In this document: positions 1-10,137 of the stretch, piece by piece | Layout of the letters: each line of letters begins with the position of its first letter | How positions within the stretch are numbered: the first letter of the stretch is position 1 | Assembly: GCA_020402585.1 (NCBI GenBank) | Contig: JADBZH010000038.1 | Location: 27,561 to 91,560 of the forward strand | DNA length: 64,000 nt | Origin: Phenylobacterium sp. | GTDB taxonomy: Bacteria; Pseudomonadota; Alphaproteobacteria; Caulobacterales; Caulobacteraceae | Reading direction: 5' to 3' | Program-made: the position numbers and the translations under genes | The notes under the pieces: generated by a model | What the model saw: the letters and a program-made list of their open reading frames with translations, nothing else | Told to the model about the DNA's origin: nothing | Databases searched by the model: none

Positions 1-3000
1 GGCGATGAAGCGGGTGCGGGTGCGCCGGCGCATCTCATCCAGCATGTTGCAGAACCGGTCGACATTGGCGTCGTCGAGCGGCGCGTCCACCTCGTCCAGC
101 ACGCAGATGGGCGCCGGATTGGCCAGGAAGACGGCGAAGATCAGGGCGCAGGCGGTCAGGGCCTGCTCCCCGCCGCTCATCAGGCTCATGGCCGCCATGC
201 GCTTGCCGGGCGGGCAGGCGAAGATCTCCAGGCCCGCCTCCAGCGGATCGTCGGACTCCACCAGGCGCAACTCGGCCTGGCCGCCTTCGAACAGGGCCTG
301 GAACAGGGCCTGGAAGTGGCCGTTGATCACGTTAAAGGCCGCCAGAAGGCGCTCGCGCCCTTCGCCGTTCAGCTCGTCAATCCCCTGCCTCAGCCGGGCG
401 ATGGCGCCTGACAGGTCGGCCTGCTCGGTGCGCAGGGTGTCGAGTCGATCGGCGTACTCGCGCGCTTCTTCCTCGGCCCGCAGGTTCACGGCGCCCAGGG
501 CCTCGCGCTGGCGCTCGAGGTTGTAGAGGTGGGCCTCGACGCCGCCGGCTTCGGCGGGGATGGCGACCGCCTCGTCCGCCAGGGACCGCGCCAGGTCCTC
601 GGGTTCGACCCGGGCGGTCTCGCGGATCTGGCCGGCGATCTCGCTCAGCCGCTCGCGCGCGGACTCCAGCCGGGCGTCCAGGCCCGCCCGGCGCTCGCGC
701 ACCTCGGAGGCGGCGGCCTCCGCGGCCCTGACGGCGCGGGTCGCCTCGGCCCGCTCGGCCTCGGCGGTGGAAAGGGCGTCGGAGGTGGCGGCCCGTCGGG
801 CCTCCGCCTGGCCCAACTCGGTCAACAGGGCCTGGAGCCGGTCGGCATGGGTGGCGGGCTTCTCCCGGGCGGCGTCCAAGCCGGCGACGGCCTTGGCGCG
901 CTCCCCCGCCAGGCGATCCAGGCGCTGGGCGGCGGCGGCCGAGCGGCGGCTCCAGTCGTCGCGATCCTCGCAGGTCCTCTCCAGCTGGCGGCGGCGTCCG
1001 TCGCGATCGCGCACCTCGGCGTCCAGGGCCGCGCGCGCCTGGGCGGCGGCCTCCACGGCGGGAGCAGTGAGGGCGCGGGCCGCCTCCAGCCGGGCGCCGG
1101 CGTCCCCGGCGTCTCCCGCCGCCACGACCTCGGCCTCGGCGGCCGCAAGAGCCGCTTCCGTCTCGGACATCTCGGCCTGGAAGCGCCGGATCAGGTCATC
1201 CAGGGACTGCCTCTGGGCCTCGCGGCGCGCCGCCTCGCGATCGTGCCGCTCCCGCGCCTGCCGGGCCAGGGTCACCCCCTGCTCAGCGGCGGCGGGGCCG
1301 CGGCGGGCCTCGCGCATCCGGGTCTCGGCCTCGGCCAGGGCGCCTGCCGCGGCGGTGAGGGCGGCGGCGGCGGATTCGGCCTCAGGGCGCAGGCCCGCCA
1401 GCTGGTCTTCCAGTTCGGCCAGCCGCCCGCGCTGGGTCATCCGGACGGCCGAGGCCCTCGGGGCGTCCGCCCGCGCCACGAAACCGTCCCAGCGCCAAAG
1501 GTCGCCCTCGCGGGAGACGAGGCGCACGCCGGGCGCCAGGCCTGCGGCCAGGCGATCGCCTTCGCTGCGGTCCACCAGCCCGACGAGGGCGAGGCGCGCG
1601 GCCAGGGCCTGGGGCGCCTTCACCCGGCCGGCCAGGGGCTCGGCGCCCGGGGGCAGGGTGCTGAGGGGTGCTGGCGCGCCCTTCCAGAAGGCGTTGGCCC
1701 GGGGGTCCAGGGCCGCATCCAGGTCGTCGCCCAGGGCGGCGGCGAGCGCCGCCTCAAGCCCGCGCTCGGGGGTGATGCTGTCCACCGCCGGGGCGAAGCC
1801 GTCCTCAGCGAGGTCCTTGAGCAGGCGCGAAAGACCCCGCGCCTCGGCCTCAGCCGCGTCAAGGCGGGCGCGGACCTCGCGGGCGGCGTCCTGGGCCTGG
1901 CCCTCGGCGCGGGCGGCTTCGGTCCGGGCCGCCTCAGCCGCCTCGAGGGCGCTGCGGGCCGCGGAAAGCTCGGCCTCGGCCGCAGCCAGCGCCTCGGCGG
2001 CGGCCTTCGCCTCAGGGCCTTCGGCGCCGCTCAGGGCCTCGCGCTCCCGCATGGCCTGCTCCAGGGCCCGGCGGGTCCGGGACGCCCGGCTGCGGGCCTC
2101 CTCCGCGCGCGTCTCAGCCGCACGGCGCTGGGCGGCTTCGGCGGCGACCTGGGCCGCCAGGGCCTCGACCTCGGCCTGGACCAGGTCGCGCTCGACCTCC
2201 GCCAGACGCAGGGCGGACTCCAGTTCGGGGCCCCGGGAGGGGGCGGCGGCGACCTCCGCCTCCAGGCGGCTGATCTCGGCGGCCAGGCGGGCCAGGGCCT
2301 CCTCGGCGTCGGTGGTGATCTGGGTCTCGCGGGCCCGGTCAGCGTCGATGCGGGTGATGTCGGCCTCGAGCCGGCGGACCTCCTCGGCCAGGGCCTCGGC
2401 CTCGCGCTCCAGCCGGTCGCGGTCGATGGCCAGCTTGTTCAGGACAGCCGCCGCCACGGTCTCGGCCTCCCGCAGGGCGGGCATGGCGGCCTCGGCCCGG
2501 GCCGAGCGGGCGCTGGCCGCCGCCGCCGCCCGAGCCGTGTCCTCGACCCCCCGGATCGCCTCTTCGGCCTCGGCGGACAAGCGGCGCACCGACTCTCCTG
2601 CCTCGGCCCAGCGGGCGTGGAGCACGGCGGCCTGGAGGGTGCGGATCTCGCCGGACAGCCGGCGATAGCGCTCGGCGTTCCTCGCCTCTCGCCGCAGACG
2701 GTTCAGGGCGGAGTCCAGCTCCCGGGCGATGTCGTCCAGGCGGGACAGGTTGGTCTCTGCGGCCCTGAGGCGGAGCTCGGCCTCATGCCGGCGCGAGTGA
2801 AGGCCCGAAACGCCTGCGGCCTCCTCCAGGATCATCCGGCGGTTCTGCGGCTTGGCGGCGATCAGTTCCGAGATCTGGCCCTGGCGCACGAGGGCCGGGG
2901 AGTTGGACCCGGTCGAGGCGTCCGCGAACAGGAGCTGCACGTCCCGGGCGCGAACCTCCCGGCCGTTGATCCGGTAGGTGGAGCCTTCGCCCCGGTCGAT

Positions 3001-3318
3001 CCGGCGGACCACCTCGAGGACCGGGCTGTCATTGTAGGCCGCCGGCGCCCGCCGCTCTGCGTTGTCGATGGTGAGGACGACCTCGGCGTGGTTGCGGGAG
3101 GTCCGGCCGCCCGACCCGGCGAAGATCACGTCGTCCATGCCGCCGGCCCGCATGGCCTTGGCGGAGTTGGCGCCCATCACCCAGCGCAGGGCTTCCAGAA
3201 GGTTGGACTTCCCGCAGCCGTTTGGCCCGACAATGCCCGTGATTCCAGGCTCGATGCGCAGTTCCGTCGCATCGACGAAGGACTTGAAGCCGGAGAGCCT
3301 GAGTCGCTGGAACTGCAC
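1..3318 (-). CDS. smc: Chromosome segregation ATPase SMC (C-terminus cut by window edge)
   Basis: SMC is the core ATPase of bacterial condensin and organises and segregates the chromosome with ScpA/ScpB. The frame reads without a stop from a GTG at 3318 to the window edge, 1106 codons, against about 1150 for the family, so only the last few dozen residues are missing. The Walker A motif GPNGCGKSN lies at residues 31-39; the ABC signature SGGEQALT and the Walker B segment with [12 protein letters not shown] lie near the far end. Between them is a long Ala/Arg/Glu/Leu-rich stretch fitting two coiled-coil arms around a hinge. The start sits 18 bases after the stop of the upstream thiol oxidoreductase gene, so the two are probably co-transcribed. 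The opposite strand is fully open here only because of the GC-rich codon pattern. Confidence 0.96.
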   Translation of the reverse strand, partial: MQFQRLRLSGFKSFVDATELRIEPGITGIVGPNGCGKSNLLEALRWVMGANSAKAMRAGGMDDVIFAGSGGRTSRNHAEVVLTIDNAERRAPAAYNDSPVLEVVRRIDRGEGSTYRINGREVRARDVQLLFADASTGSNSPALVRQGQISELIAAKPQNRRMILEEAAGVSGLHSRRHEAELRLRAAETNLSRLDDIARELDSALNRLRREARNAERYRRLSGEIRTLQAAVLHARWAEAGESVRRLSAEAEEAIRGVEDTARAAAAASARSARAEAAMPALREAETVAAAVLNKLAIDRDRLEREAEALAEEVRRLEADITRIDADRARETQITTDAEEALARLAAEISRLEAEVAAAPSRGPELESALRLAEVERDLVQAEVEALAAQVAAEAAQRRAAETRAEEARSRASRTRRALEQAMREREALSGAEGPEAKAAAEALAAAEAELSAARSALEAAEAARTEAARAEGQAQDAAREVRARLDAAEAEARGLSRLLKDLAEDGFAPAVDSITPERGLEAALAAALGDDLDAALDPRANAFWKGAPAPLSTLPPGAEPLAGRVKAPQALAARLALVGLVDRSEGDRLAAGLAPGVRLVSREGDLWRWDGFVARADAPRASAVRMTQRGRLAELEDQLAGLRPEAESAAAALTAAAGALAEAETRMREARRGPAAAEQGVTLARQARERHDREAARREAQRQSLDDLIRRFQAEMSETEAALAAAEAEVVAAGDAGDAGARLEAARALTAPAVEAAAQARAALDAEVRDRDGRRRQLERTCEDRDDWSRRSAAAAQRLDRLAGERAKAVAGLDAAREKPATHADRLQALLTELGQAEARRAATSDALSTAEAERAEATRAVRAAEAAASEVRERRAGLDARLESARERLSEIAGQIRETARVEPEDLARSLADEAVAIPAEAGGVEAHLYNLERQREALGAVNLRAEEEAREYADRLDTLRTEQADLSGAIARLRQGIDELNGEGRERLLAAFNVINGHFQALFQALFEGGQAELRLVESDDPLEAGLEIFACPPGKRMAAMSLMSGGEQALTACALIFAVFLANPAPICVLDEVDAPLDDANVDRFCNMLDEMRRRTRTRFIA

Positions 3319-3336
3319 CTGTCCTCCCGGTTCCGC

Positions 3337-3942
3337 CTACTTTGAGGCTTCTGCGACGGCCTTCTCCAGGGCCTCCAGGGAGATCTCGCCGGTCCCGACC
3401 GACTTGCCGTTGATGAAGAAGGCCGGCGTGCTGGTGATCCGGTCCTGCTTCATCGCCCGCTCGACCCGCTCGTTCAGGGCCTTGAGGGCGGCCTCATCGG
3501 TGATGCAGGCGTTGAACTGGGCCTCGGTCAGGCCTGCCGACTGGGCGACGCGGAGCAGGACGCCGCGCATGTCGCCGGTCTGGAAGATCTCCTGCTGGCC
3601 GCGGAAAATGGCGTCCAGGACGGTGAAGTACTTGTCCTTGCCGGCGCAGCGGGCGGTCAGGAAACCCGCGGCCGCCAGCTCGTTCGGCGGGGTGAGGAAC
3701 TCCTTCAGGGTGTAGTGCACCTTGCCGGTGTCGATGTACTTCTCCTTGAAGGCGGGGAAGACTTCGTTGTTGAAGGTCGCGCAATGGACGCAGCTGGCCG
3801 AGGCGTACTCCACCATCTTCAGGGGCGCCTTGGGATCCCCCAGGGTCATGTCGTCGGCGGACGGAGCGGGGCCCTGGCTGCAGGCCGCGAGCAGGAGGGC
3901 GCCGGCCAGGGCGACCAGGGCGAGGGGCTTGAAGCGGGACAT
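3337..3942 (-). CDS. DsbA-like thiol oxidoreductase, predicted lipoprotein
   Basis: 201-residue thioredoxin-fold protein of the DsbA/Thioredoxin_4 family, expected to form or rearrange disulfides in the cell envelope. The N-terminus is a lipoprotein signal with lipobox LLAAC and Cys21 as the lipidated residue. The redox motif CVHC is at 51-54 and the cis-proline segment TSTPAFFING is near residue 160. It lies directly upstream of smc and downstream of the DciA-like gene on the same strand. A DsbB homologue is encoded at 52154-52684 and could be its partner, but the unusual VH dipeptide leaves oxidase versus isomerase activity open. Family is clear; substrate unknown. Confidence 0.9.
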   Translation of the reverse strand: MSRFKPLALVALAGALLLAACSQGPAPSADDMTLGDPKAPLKMVEYASASCVHCATFNNEVFPAFKEKYIDTGKVHYTLKEFLTPPNELAAAGFLTARCAGKDKYFTVLDAIFRGQQEIFQTGDMRGVLLRVAQSAGLTEAQFNACITDEAALKALNERVERAMKQDRITSTPAFFINGKSVGTGEISLEALEKAVAEASK

Positions 3943-4017
3943 GACGCCTCCAGGAAACAGTTAGAGCGGGAATAGAACGCGATTCTCGGTCGTCGGGGAC
4001 GGTGGGCCAAGGGCCTG

Positions 4018-4578
4018 TCACGGACTTCCGGGCGGGTTTCTGTGGACGGACCGTCCGAGGCTGACCAGCGCGCGCCGCAGGCGATCGGTCCTCGCCGTTT
4101 CGGCCTCCCGTGCAAGCTCCGCCTCAACGGCGGCGTCGAGGGGCGGTGGACGCCGCCGACCGGCCAGCTGGGCGGGCGCCTGGACGGGGCGCAGCCGCAG
4201 GGGGCCTTGCACCACCCGGAGCCGTCCCGCCGATCCCGCCCCGAGGAACAGGTTGACCCGCTCCAGGATCTCGGCGCTGCGGTGCTGGATCAGGGTCGCG
4301 GACGGACCGGCGACGCGGATTTCGAGGACGCCGGGCGTCCCGCCCCGGGGCGAGGACAGCTTCACGGGCTCGGTCCGGCGGGCGAGGTCGGCCCCGACAA
4401 TCTCCGGCCACCGGGCCTGCAGGGCTCCGGGACCTTGCCCGAACCGCTCGTCCAGCGCCTTGAGGAGGGGCGTCAGGCTACGCCCTGCAGGGGGCGCCGC
4501 CCGACGCGCAGGCCGGGTCCGGCGGCGGGCGAGGATCTCCGCGGCTTCGGCGAGGGTGGGCAGTCTCCGGCTCGGCAT
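4018..4578 (-). CDS. DUF721 / DciA-like protein
   Basis: 186-residue protein with a DUF721 domain (roughly residues 35-125: LTPLLKALDERFGQGPGAL, then RWPEIVGADLARRTEPV). DUF721 includes DciA, the replicative-helicase loader or operator of most bacteria that lack DnaC. The C-terminal 50 residues are Arg/Ala-rich and low complexity. It is the first gene of a minus-strand group followed by the DsbA-like lipoprotein and smc, and it diverges from mutY with a 96-base shared promoter gap. A role in helicase loading is known for some family members and inferred here. Confidence 0.82.
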   Translation of the reverse strand: MPSRRLPTLAEAAEILARRRTRPARRAAPPAGRSLTPLLKALDERFGQGPGALQARWPEIVGADLARRTEPVKLSSPRGGTPGVLEIRVAGPSATLIQHRSAEILERVNLFLGAGSAGRLRVVQGPLRLRPVQAPAQLAGRRRPPPLDAAVEAELAREAETARTDRLRRALVSLGRSVHRNPPGSP

Positions 4579-4674
4579 GCGCCCAGTCTACAGCGGGAGG
4601 CGTGGGGGGAGCGAGTCCCGGTCGGGCGCAGCCGGCGCTTTCCGCCTCGCGTGGAAACCTCGTAGTCTGGCGCC

Positions 4675-5721
4675 ATGACTCCAGACCGCCTTCAGGCCCG
4701 CATCCGCGACTGGTACCGCGCCAACGCCCGGACCCTGCCCTGGCGGCGACCGCCGGGCGACGGCGCCGTCACCCCGGACCCCTACCGGATCTGGCTTTCC
4801 GAGGTGATGCTCCAGCAGACCACGGTGGTCCATGCGGCCCCCTACTACGAGGCCTTCCTGAGGCGATGGCCCACCGTCACGGCCCTCGCGGATGCGGAGG
4901 ACGCCGAGGTCATGGCCGCCTGGGCGGGCCTGGGCTACTACGCCCGGGCGCGGAACCTGCTGGCGTGCGCCCGGGCCGTCCGGGACCGGTTCGCCGGTCG
5001 TTTCCCCGATACGGAGGCGGCCCTGCTCAGCCTGCCCGGGGTGGGTCCCTACACGGCCGCAGCGGTGGCCGCGATCGCCTTCGACCGTCCCGCGAACGTG
5101 GTGGACGGCAATGTCGAGCGGGTCATGTCCCGGTTGTTCGCGGTGGAGACGCCCCTGCCGGCGGCGCGCGCCCAGCTCCGGGACCTCGCCGCCGGCCTCG
5201 TGGATGGCGCCGCCCCCGGCGACTGGGCGCAGGCCTTGATGGACCTCGGCGCGACGATCTGCCGGCCGCGTTCGCCGCGATGCGATCTCTGCCCGGCCGC
5301 TGACGCCTGCGCCGCGCGCGCCTCGGGCGCTCCGGAGGGCTGGCCGCGAAAGACGGCGCGAGGCGCCCGGCCCGACCGCGCCGGCGTCGCCTTCGTCCTG
5401 CGCCAGGGGGGATGCATCGCCGTCGTGCGGCGGCCCCCCCGCGGCCTGCTGGGCGGCATGCTGGGCTTGCCGGGGACGGCCTGGACGGCGGGGGGCCCGG
5501 GGGCTGATGAGATCACGACCTCCGCCCCTGCGGATCTGGACTGGCGGGAGGCGGGTTCGGTGGATCACGTCTTCACCCACTTCCGGCTGACCCTGCGGGT
5601 GCTGACGGCGGAGGGCGACGCTCCGGGCTCGGAGTGGCTGGCGGAAGCCGCCCTGGGCGACCTGCCCAGCGTCTTCCTCAAGGCGGCCCGGCGGGCGCTG
5701 GGGATGTCCGCCGTGGAATGA
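4675..5721 (+). CDS. mutY: A/G-specific adenine DNA glycosylase MutY
   Basis: 348 residues, normal length. MutY removes adenine mispaired with 8-oxoguanine in base-excision repair. Visible features: catalytic Glu43 in LSEVMLQQT, helix-hairpin-helix LPGVGPYTAAA (120-130), catalytic Asp144 in VVDGNVERV, and the iron-sulfur ligands Cys196, Cys203, Cys206 and Cys212 in the C-X6-C-X2-C-X5-C pattern. A NUDIX-like C-terminal domain that reads 8-oxoG starts near residue 240 (GVAFVLRQGG). It diverges from the DciA-like gene. Its last 44 bases overlap the end of the convergent MFS gene. Confidence 0.97.
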   Translation: MTPDRLQARIRDWYRANARTLPWRRPPGDGAVTPDPYRIWLSEVMLQQTTVVHAAPYYEAFLRRWPTVTALADAEDAEVMAAWAGLGYYARARNLLACARAVRDRFAGRFPDTEAALLSLPGVGPYTAAAVAAIAFDRPANVVDGNVERVMSRLFAVETPLPAARAQLRDLAAGLVDGAAPGDWAQALMDLGATICRPRSPRCDLCPAADACAARASGAPEGWPRKTARGARPDRAGVAFVLRQGGCIAVVRRPPRGLLGGMLGLPGTAWTAGGPGADEITTSAPADLDWREAGSVDHVFTHFRLTLRVLTAEGDAPGSEWLAEAALGDLPSVFLKAARRALGMSAVE

Positions 5722-6850
5722 GCAGGGTCGTCATGACCAGCCCCGCGACCGAGATGCCGATGGCCGAAAGGGGAATGCCCGGTACGCCCACGGTGGCGAG
5801 GGCGAAACCGCCGACCGCCGATCCCAGCGCCTGTCCCAGGGAGTTGACGGAGCCGTTGACCGCCATGGCGAGGGGCGCGCCCTGGCTCGTCTGGATGATC
5901 CGCGAAGACAGCACCGGCATCAGCGAGAACAGGGAGGTCGAGGCGATGAAGATGGCCATGGCCACCATCAGCTGGCTGGGAAGGCCCGGAGGCGTCAGAT
6001 GGCTCGTGGCGGCGACATGCAGGCTCATGGCCAGCAGCTGGCCCAGGAAGCAGGTGATCAGCCATTCCCGGCCCTCGCCCCGGTCGCCCGCCCTCCCGCC
6101 GAGGGAGAGGCCGACGATTGAGCCCAGCCCGATCACCATCTGGAACACGCCGACCCCGGCGCCTGTAACCCCGGCGCCGACGCGGACCACCGGGGCGATG
6201 AACAGGTTCACCGTCATGTTGGCCGCAAAGCACAGGAAGCCGCCGGCGTAGAGCGGCAGCAGGGGCGCGAGGGCGATCCGCCCGCCCGCCGAGGGCGGCG
6301 GCGGCCGGACGGAGGGCATCAGGGTGATGACCCCGGCGAAGGCGATGGCGGTCAGGGCCCCGGCGAGGACGAATGTGGACCGCCAGCCGAAGTGCGCGCC
6401 CACGAAGCTGCCGAGGGGAATCCCGATGACGAAGGCCATGGTCATGCCGCCCATCACCATGGCGACGGCGGATCCCCGGCGTTCGGGCGGCACGAGGGCG
6501 GCGGCGGCGACGCTCGCCGTGGGCCCGGCGATGGCGGCCGCCAGGCCGACCAGGGTCCTGAGCGCCAGGAGGGACTGGAAGCCCGGCGCCATCGCACAGG
6601 CCAGGTTGGCCAGGGCGCCGAAGCCGAGGGCCGCGGCCAGCACCACCTTGCGGTCCGCCTTGCCCAGCAGCCAGGCCAGGGGCGGCCCAAGGAGGGCGGA
6701 GACGAGGACATAGGAGGTCTGCAGCTGGCCGGCCACCGCCGTCGCCACCCCCAGGTCGCGCGCCATGGTCTCCAGGACCCCCGCAAAGATGAAGGCGGTC
6801 GACCCGAACGCGAAGGTGGACAGGGTCAGGACCAGGATGCGCGGGTTCAT
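5678..6850 (-). CDS. MFS transporter, DHA1/AraJ-like
   Basis: 390-residue integral membrane protein with about 12 hydrophobic spans, typical of the major facilitator superfamily drug:H+ antiporter-1 group (AraJ/CmlA-like sugar or drug efflux). The first span follows MNPRILVLTLSTFAFGS; the loop between spans 2 and 3 carries the motif-A-like stretch GPPLAWLLGKADRK, and ALVPPERRGSAVA resembles the next cytoplasmic loop. Substrate cannot be told from sequence. It is convergent with mutY, and the 3' ends overlap by 44 bases. The downstream gene on the same strand is mutY's antisense only, so this looks monocistronic. Confidence 0.88.
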   Translation of the reverse strand: MNPRILVLTLSTFAFGSTAFIFAGVLETMARDLGVATAVAGQLQTSYVLVSALLGPPLAWLLGKADRKVVLAAALGFGALANLACAMAPGFQSLLALRTLVGLAAAIAGPTASVAAAALVPPERRGSAVAMVMGGMTMAFVIGIPLGSFVGAHFGWRSTFVLAGALTAIAFAGVITLMPSVRPPPPSAGGRIALAPLLPLYAGGFLCFAANMTVNLFIAPVVRVGAGVTGAGVGVFQMVIGLGSIVGLSLGGRAGDRGEGREWLITCFLGQLLAMSLHVAATSHLTPPGLPSQLMVAMAIFIASTSLFSLMPVLSSRIIQTSQGAPLAMAVNGSVNSLGQALGSAVGGFALATVGVPGIPLSAIGISVAGLVMTTLLIPRRTSPAPAGPP

Positions 6851-6903
6851 CGGGCCAGCTTAGCCCGGAGCCCGCGGTCGCAAAGCGAAAACGCGGGCCG
6901 GGG

Positions 6904-7986
<1,083 letters not shown>

Positions 7987-7996
7987 TTAACCTGCG

Positions 7997-8067
7997 GAAT
8001 CCGGAAAGGGAATCCTCGCCGTGCGTGGTTTAGGCTCCGTTTCGAAACATGGTGAACTGAAGGTTAA
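7997..8067 (-). promoter_or_regulatory. ccrM leader: two GANTC sites and a CtrA-like box
   Basis: GAATC occurs at 7997-8001 and again at 8010-8014, 13 bases apart and 20-37 bases upstream of the ccrM start codon. Further upstream, 8053-8067 reads on the ccrM strand as TTAA-N7-TTCA, one mismatch from the CtrA box TTAA-N7-TTAA; it overlaps the rnhB stop codon. In Caulobacter, ccrM is activated by CtrA and its leader holds two GANTC sites whose methylation affects transcription. The same architecture is visible here; binding itself is inferred. Confidence 0.7.
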
Positions 8068-8684
8068 TCGGCGGCTTCCAGCAGGGCCCGGATCGGCGCG
8101 AAGGACCGGCGGTGGGCGGGGCAGGGCCCGAAGCGGCGCAGGGCCTCCACATGAACGCTGGAATGATAGCCCTTGTGGGCGGCGAAGCCGTAGTCCGGCC
8201 AGTCCCTGTCCAGCTCCAGCATCACGCGGTCCCGGGCGGTCTTGGCCAGGATGGAAGCCGCTGCGATGGAGACGGAGAGACTGTCGCCCTTCACCACAGG
8301 CCGGACCGGGGCGGGCAGGTCGAACCGGTAGGATCCGTCCACCAGGATGAAGGCAGGCGCCGGGGACAGGGCCTCAACCGCCCGGCGCATGGCGAGGCCC
8401 GTCGCCTTCAGAATGTTCATCGCGTCGATCTCCTCGACGCTGGCGAAGCCGACCCCCCAGGCGATGGCGGCCGCCTTCACCTCAGCCTCAAGAGCCTCCC
8501 TCCGGCGTTCTGTGAGCGCCTTGGAGTCGTCCAGGCCCACCGGAATCCGGTCCGGGTCAAGGATCACGGCCGCGGCGCTGACCGGGCCGGCCCAGGGCCC
8601 GCGACCGGCTTCGTCGACGCCGCAGACCGGCGCCGGGGAGGCGGCCTCCAGGGCGTAGTCCGGGCCGGTCCCGGGGCGGGTCAC
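8064..8684 (-). CDS. rnhB: Ribonuclease HII
   Basis: 206 residues. RNase HII cleaves RNA in RNA-DNA hybrids and starts removal of misincorporated ribonucleotides. The signature [12 protein letters not shown] begins at Asp24-Glu25; other acidic active-site positions are Asp116 in LVDGSYR and the KGDS...ILAKTARDR block around 132-152. The ATG overlaps the stop of the upstream tag gene (ATGA, 8681-8684), so translation is probably coupled, and ygfZ-tag-rnhB look like one operon. Its stop codon overlaps the candidate CtrA box for ccrM. Confidence 0.96.
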   Translation of the reverse strand: MTRPGTGPDYALEAASPAPVCGVDEAGRGPWAGPVSAAAVILDPDRIPVGLDDSKALTERRREALEAEVKAAAIAWGVGFASVEEIDAMNILKATGLAMRRAVEALSPAPAFILVDGSYRFDLPAPVRPVVKGDSLSVSIAAASILAKTARDRVMLELDRDWPDYGFAAHKGYHSSVHVEALRRFGPCPAHRRSFAPIRALLEAAD

Positions 8685-9271
8685 CCCCCCATCTCCAGGA
8701 CGCTGGCGTGACGGTGGCAGGACACCAGATGGTCGTTGACCATCCCCACCGCCTGCATGAAGGCATAGACGATGACGGGCCCGGCGAACCGGAACCCCCG
8801 CGCCTTCAGGGCCGCCGCGATCTCGCGGCTGAGGGGGGTCTCGGCGGGCACGTCGGCGAGGCCTTCCCGGAAGGTCTGGATGGGGCGTCCGTCCGTGAAG
8901 CTCCAGAGGAAGGTGGAGAAGTCCTCACCGGCCTCGCGCATGTCGAGGAAGATCCGGGCGCCGGAGATGGCGGCGTCGATCTTGGCGGCGGAGCGGACGA
9001 TGCCCGCGTCGGCGAGCAGGCGGGCCCGGTCCGTCTCGCCGAACCGCGCGACGGCCTCGGGATTGAACCCGGCGAAGGCGGCGCGGAAGGCCTCGCGCTT
9101 GCGCAATATGGTGATCCAGGCCAGCCCGGCCTGGAAGCCGTCCAGCACCAGCTTTTCCCAGAGGGCGACGGGGTCCCGCTCGGGCACGCCCCATTCCTGG
9201 TCATGATAGGCTTCGTACAGCGGGTCACCCGCCATGCCGCGCCAGTTACATCGAATCAGGCCGTCAGACAT
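8681..9271 (-). CDS. tag: DNA-3-methyladenine glycosylase I
   Basis: 196 residues from the ATG at 9271; a longer in-frame extension upstream (to 9394) has no family similarity. Tag excises 3-methyladenine from alkylated DNA. The zinc site seen in the E. coli enzyme is present: Cys8 and His23 in the N-terminal RCNW...[10 protein letters not shown] region and His181/Cys185 in NDHLVSCH near the end. [14 protein letters not shown] and the rest of the HhH-like core are typical. It overlaps rnhB by four bases and follows ygfZ by 22 bases. Confidence 0.95.
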   Translation of the reverse strand: MSDGLIRCNWRGMAGDPLYEAYHDQEWGVPERDPVALWEKLVLDGFQAGLAWITILRKREAFRAAFAGFNPEAVARFGETDRARLLADAGIVRSAAKIDAAISGARIFLDMREAGEDFSTFLWSFTDGRPIQTFREGLADVPAETPLSREIAAALKARGFRFAGPVIVYAFMQAVGMVNDHLVSCHRHASVLEMGG

Positions 9272-9293
9272 GGGATCGACCTTCGCAGGGTGC

Positions 9294-10082
9294 TCATCGT
9301 TCCGGCAAGGGCGCCCCGGCCGACACGGCTCGGCCGTCCACCGAAAGGGCGCCATCGATCCGGTCCAGGCGCAGGAGGGCCAGGGCCAGGCCATCGACGC
9401 CGGACCGGACCTCCCCCGCCCTCAGCTCGCCCTTCAGGACCTCGGAACCCCGGACCGGCGGAGGCCCTTCAAAGCGGATCGGGACCAGGCGGGTCTTGAC
9501 CTGTCCACGCCGCTTCATGCGGGAGGTGGTCTCCTGCCCGACGAAACAGCCCTTGGCGAAATCGATGCCGCCGACCCGGTCGAAGTTCAGCTCGACGGGA
9601 TAGTCCCGGTCGAAGTCGAAGTCCTCGGCGTCGCCGACCCCGTAGGCGAGCCGCCGTGCGCGCCAGTCCTCGAGGCTCCCGGTCGCCGCCGGAGGGGCTG
9701 CAGGTCCCCAGGCGCGCCAGGCCAGGCCCTCCCGGCGGGGGTCGGGAACCCAGCCCGGTCCCGGGGGCTCGGGCCAGCAGGTCCAGACCCCGGCCTCCAG
9801 GGGGCGGATGTCGACCCTGGCCCTCAGCCGGTAGATCTTCAGCCGGGTGAGGAGGTCGTCCCGGCGCGCCGCCGCCACATCCAGCCAGATCGCCTCCGGA
9901 CGCCCCACCACGAAGAGATCGAAGAGCAGCCGCCCCTGGGGGGTCAGCAGGGCGCCATAGCGGGCTTCCCCGGGGGGCAGGGCCTCCAGGGACTGGCTCA
10001 GAAGGCCCTGGAGGAAGGAGACCCGGTCCTCGCCGGAGACCTCGACGAGGGCGCGGTCTGTCAGGGGGACGCAGATTGTCAT
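9294..10082 (-). CDS. ygfZ: YgfZ/GcvT-domain folate-binding protein
   Basis: 262 residues. YgfZ (IbaG/Iba57 family) is a tetrahydrofolate-dependent factor that helps assemble or repair certain Fe-S enzymes. The family signature K-G-C-[FY]-x-G-Q-E is present as KGCFVGQET around residue 180. The N-terminus (LVEVSGEDRVSFLQGLLSQ) matches the GcvT-like fold. It is the first gene of a probable ygfZ-tag-rnhB operon and diverges from the glycosyltransferase gene at 10138. Confidence 0.92.
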   Translation of the reverse strand: MTICVPLTDRALVEVSGEDRVSFLQGLLSQSLEALPPGEARYGALLTPQGRLLFDLFVVGRPEAIWLDVAAARRDDLLTRLKIYRLRARVDIRPLEAGVWTCWPEPPGPGWVPDPRREGLAWRAWGPAAPPAATGSLEDWRARRLAYGVGDAEDFDFDRDYPVELNFDRVGGIDFAKGCFVGQETTSRMKRRGQVKTRLVPIRFEGPPPVRGSEVLKGELRAGEVRSGVDGLALALLRLDRIDGALSVDGRAVSAGAPLPER

Positions 10083-10137
10083 GCGGTGGACCTTCCGGCG
10101 GCTGGAGCCTAACCTAGGCTCCGATTATGTATCCGCA

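Noticed and set aside
529..3345. A 938-codon open frame on the plus strand opposite smc
   Set aside because: Glycine/leucine/proline-rich low-complexity text with no domain; it is the mirror of smc codon bias, and smc carries Walker A, signature and Walker B motifs.
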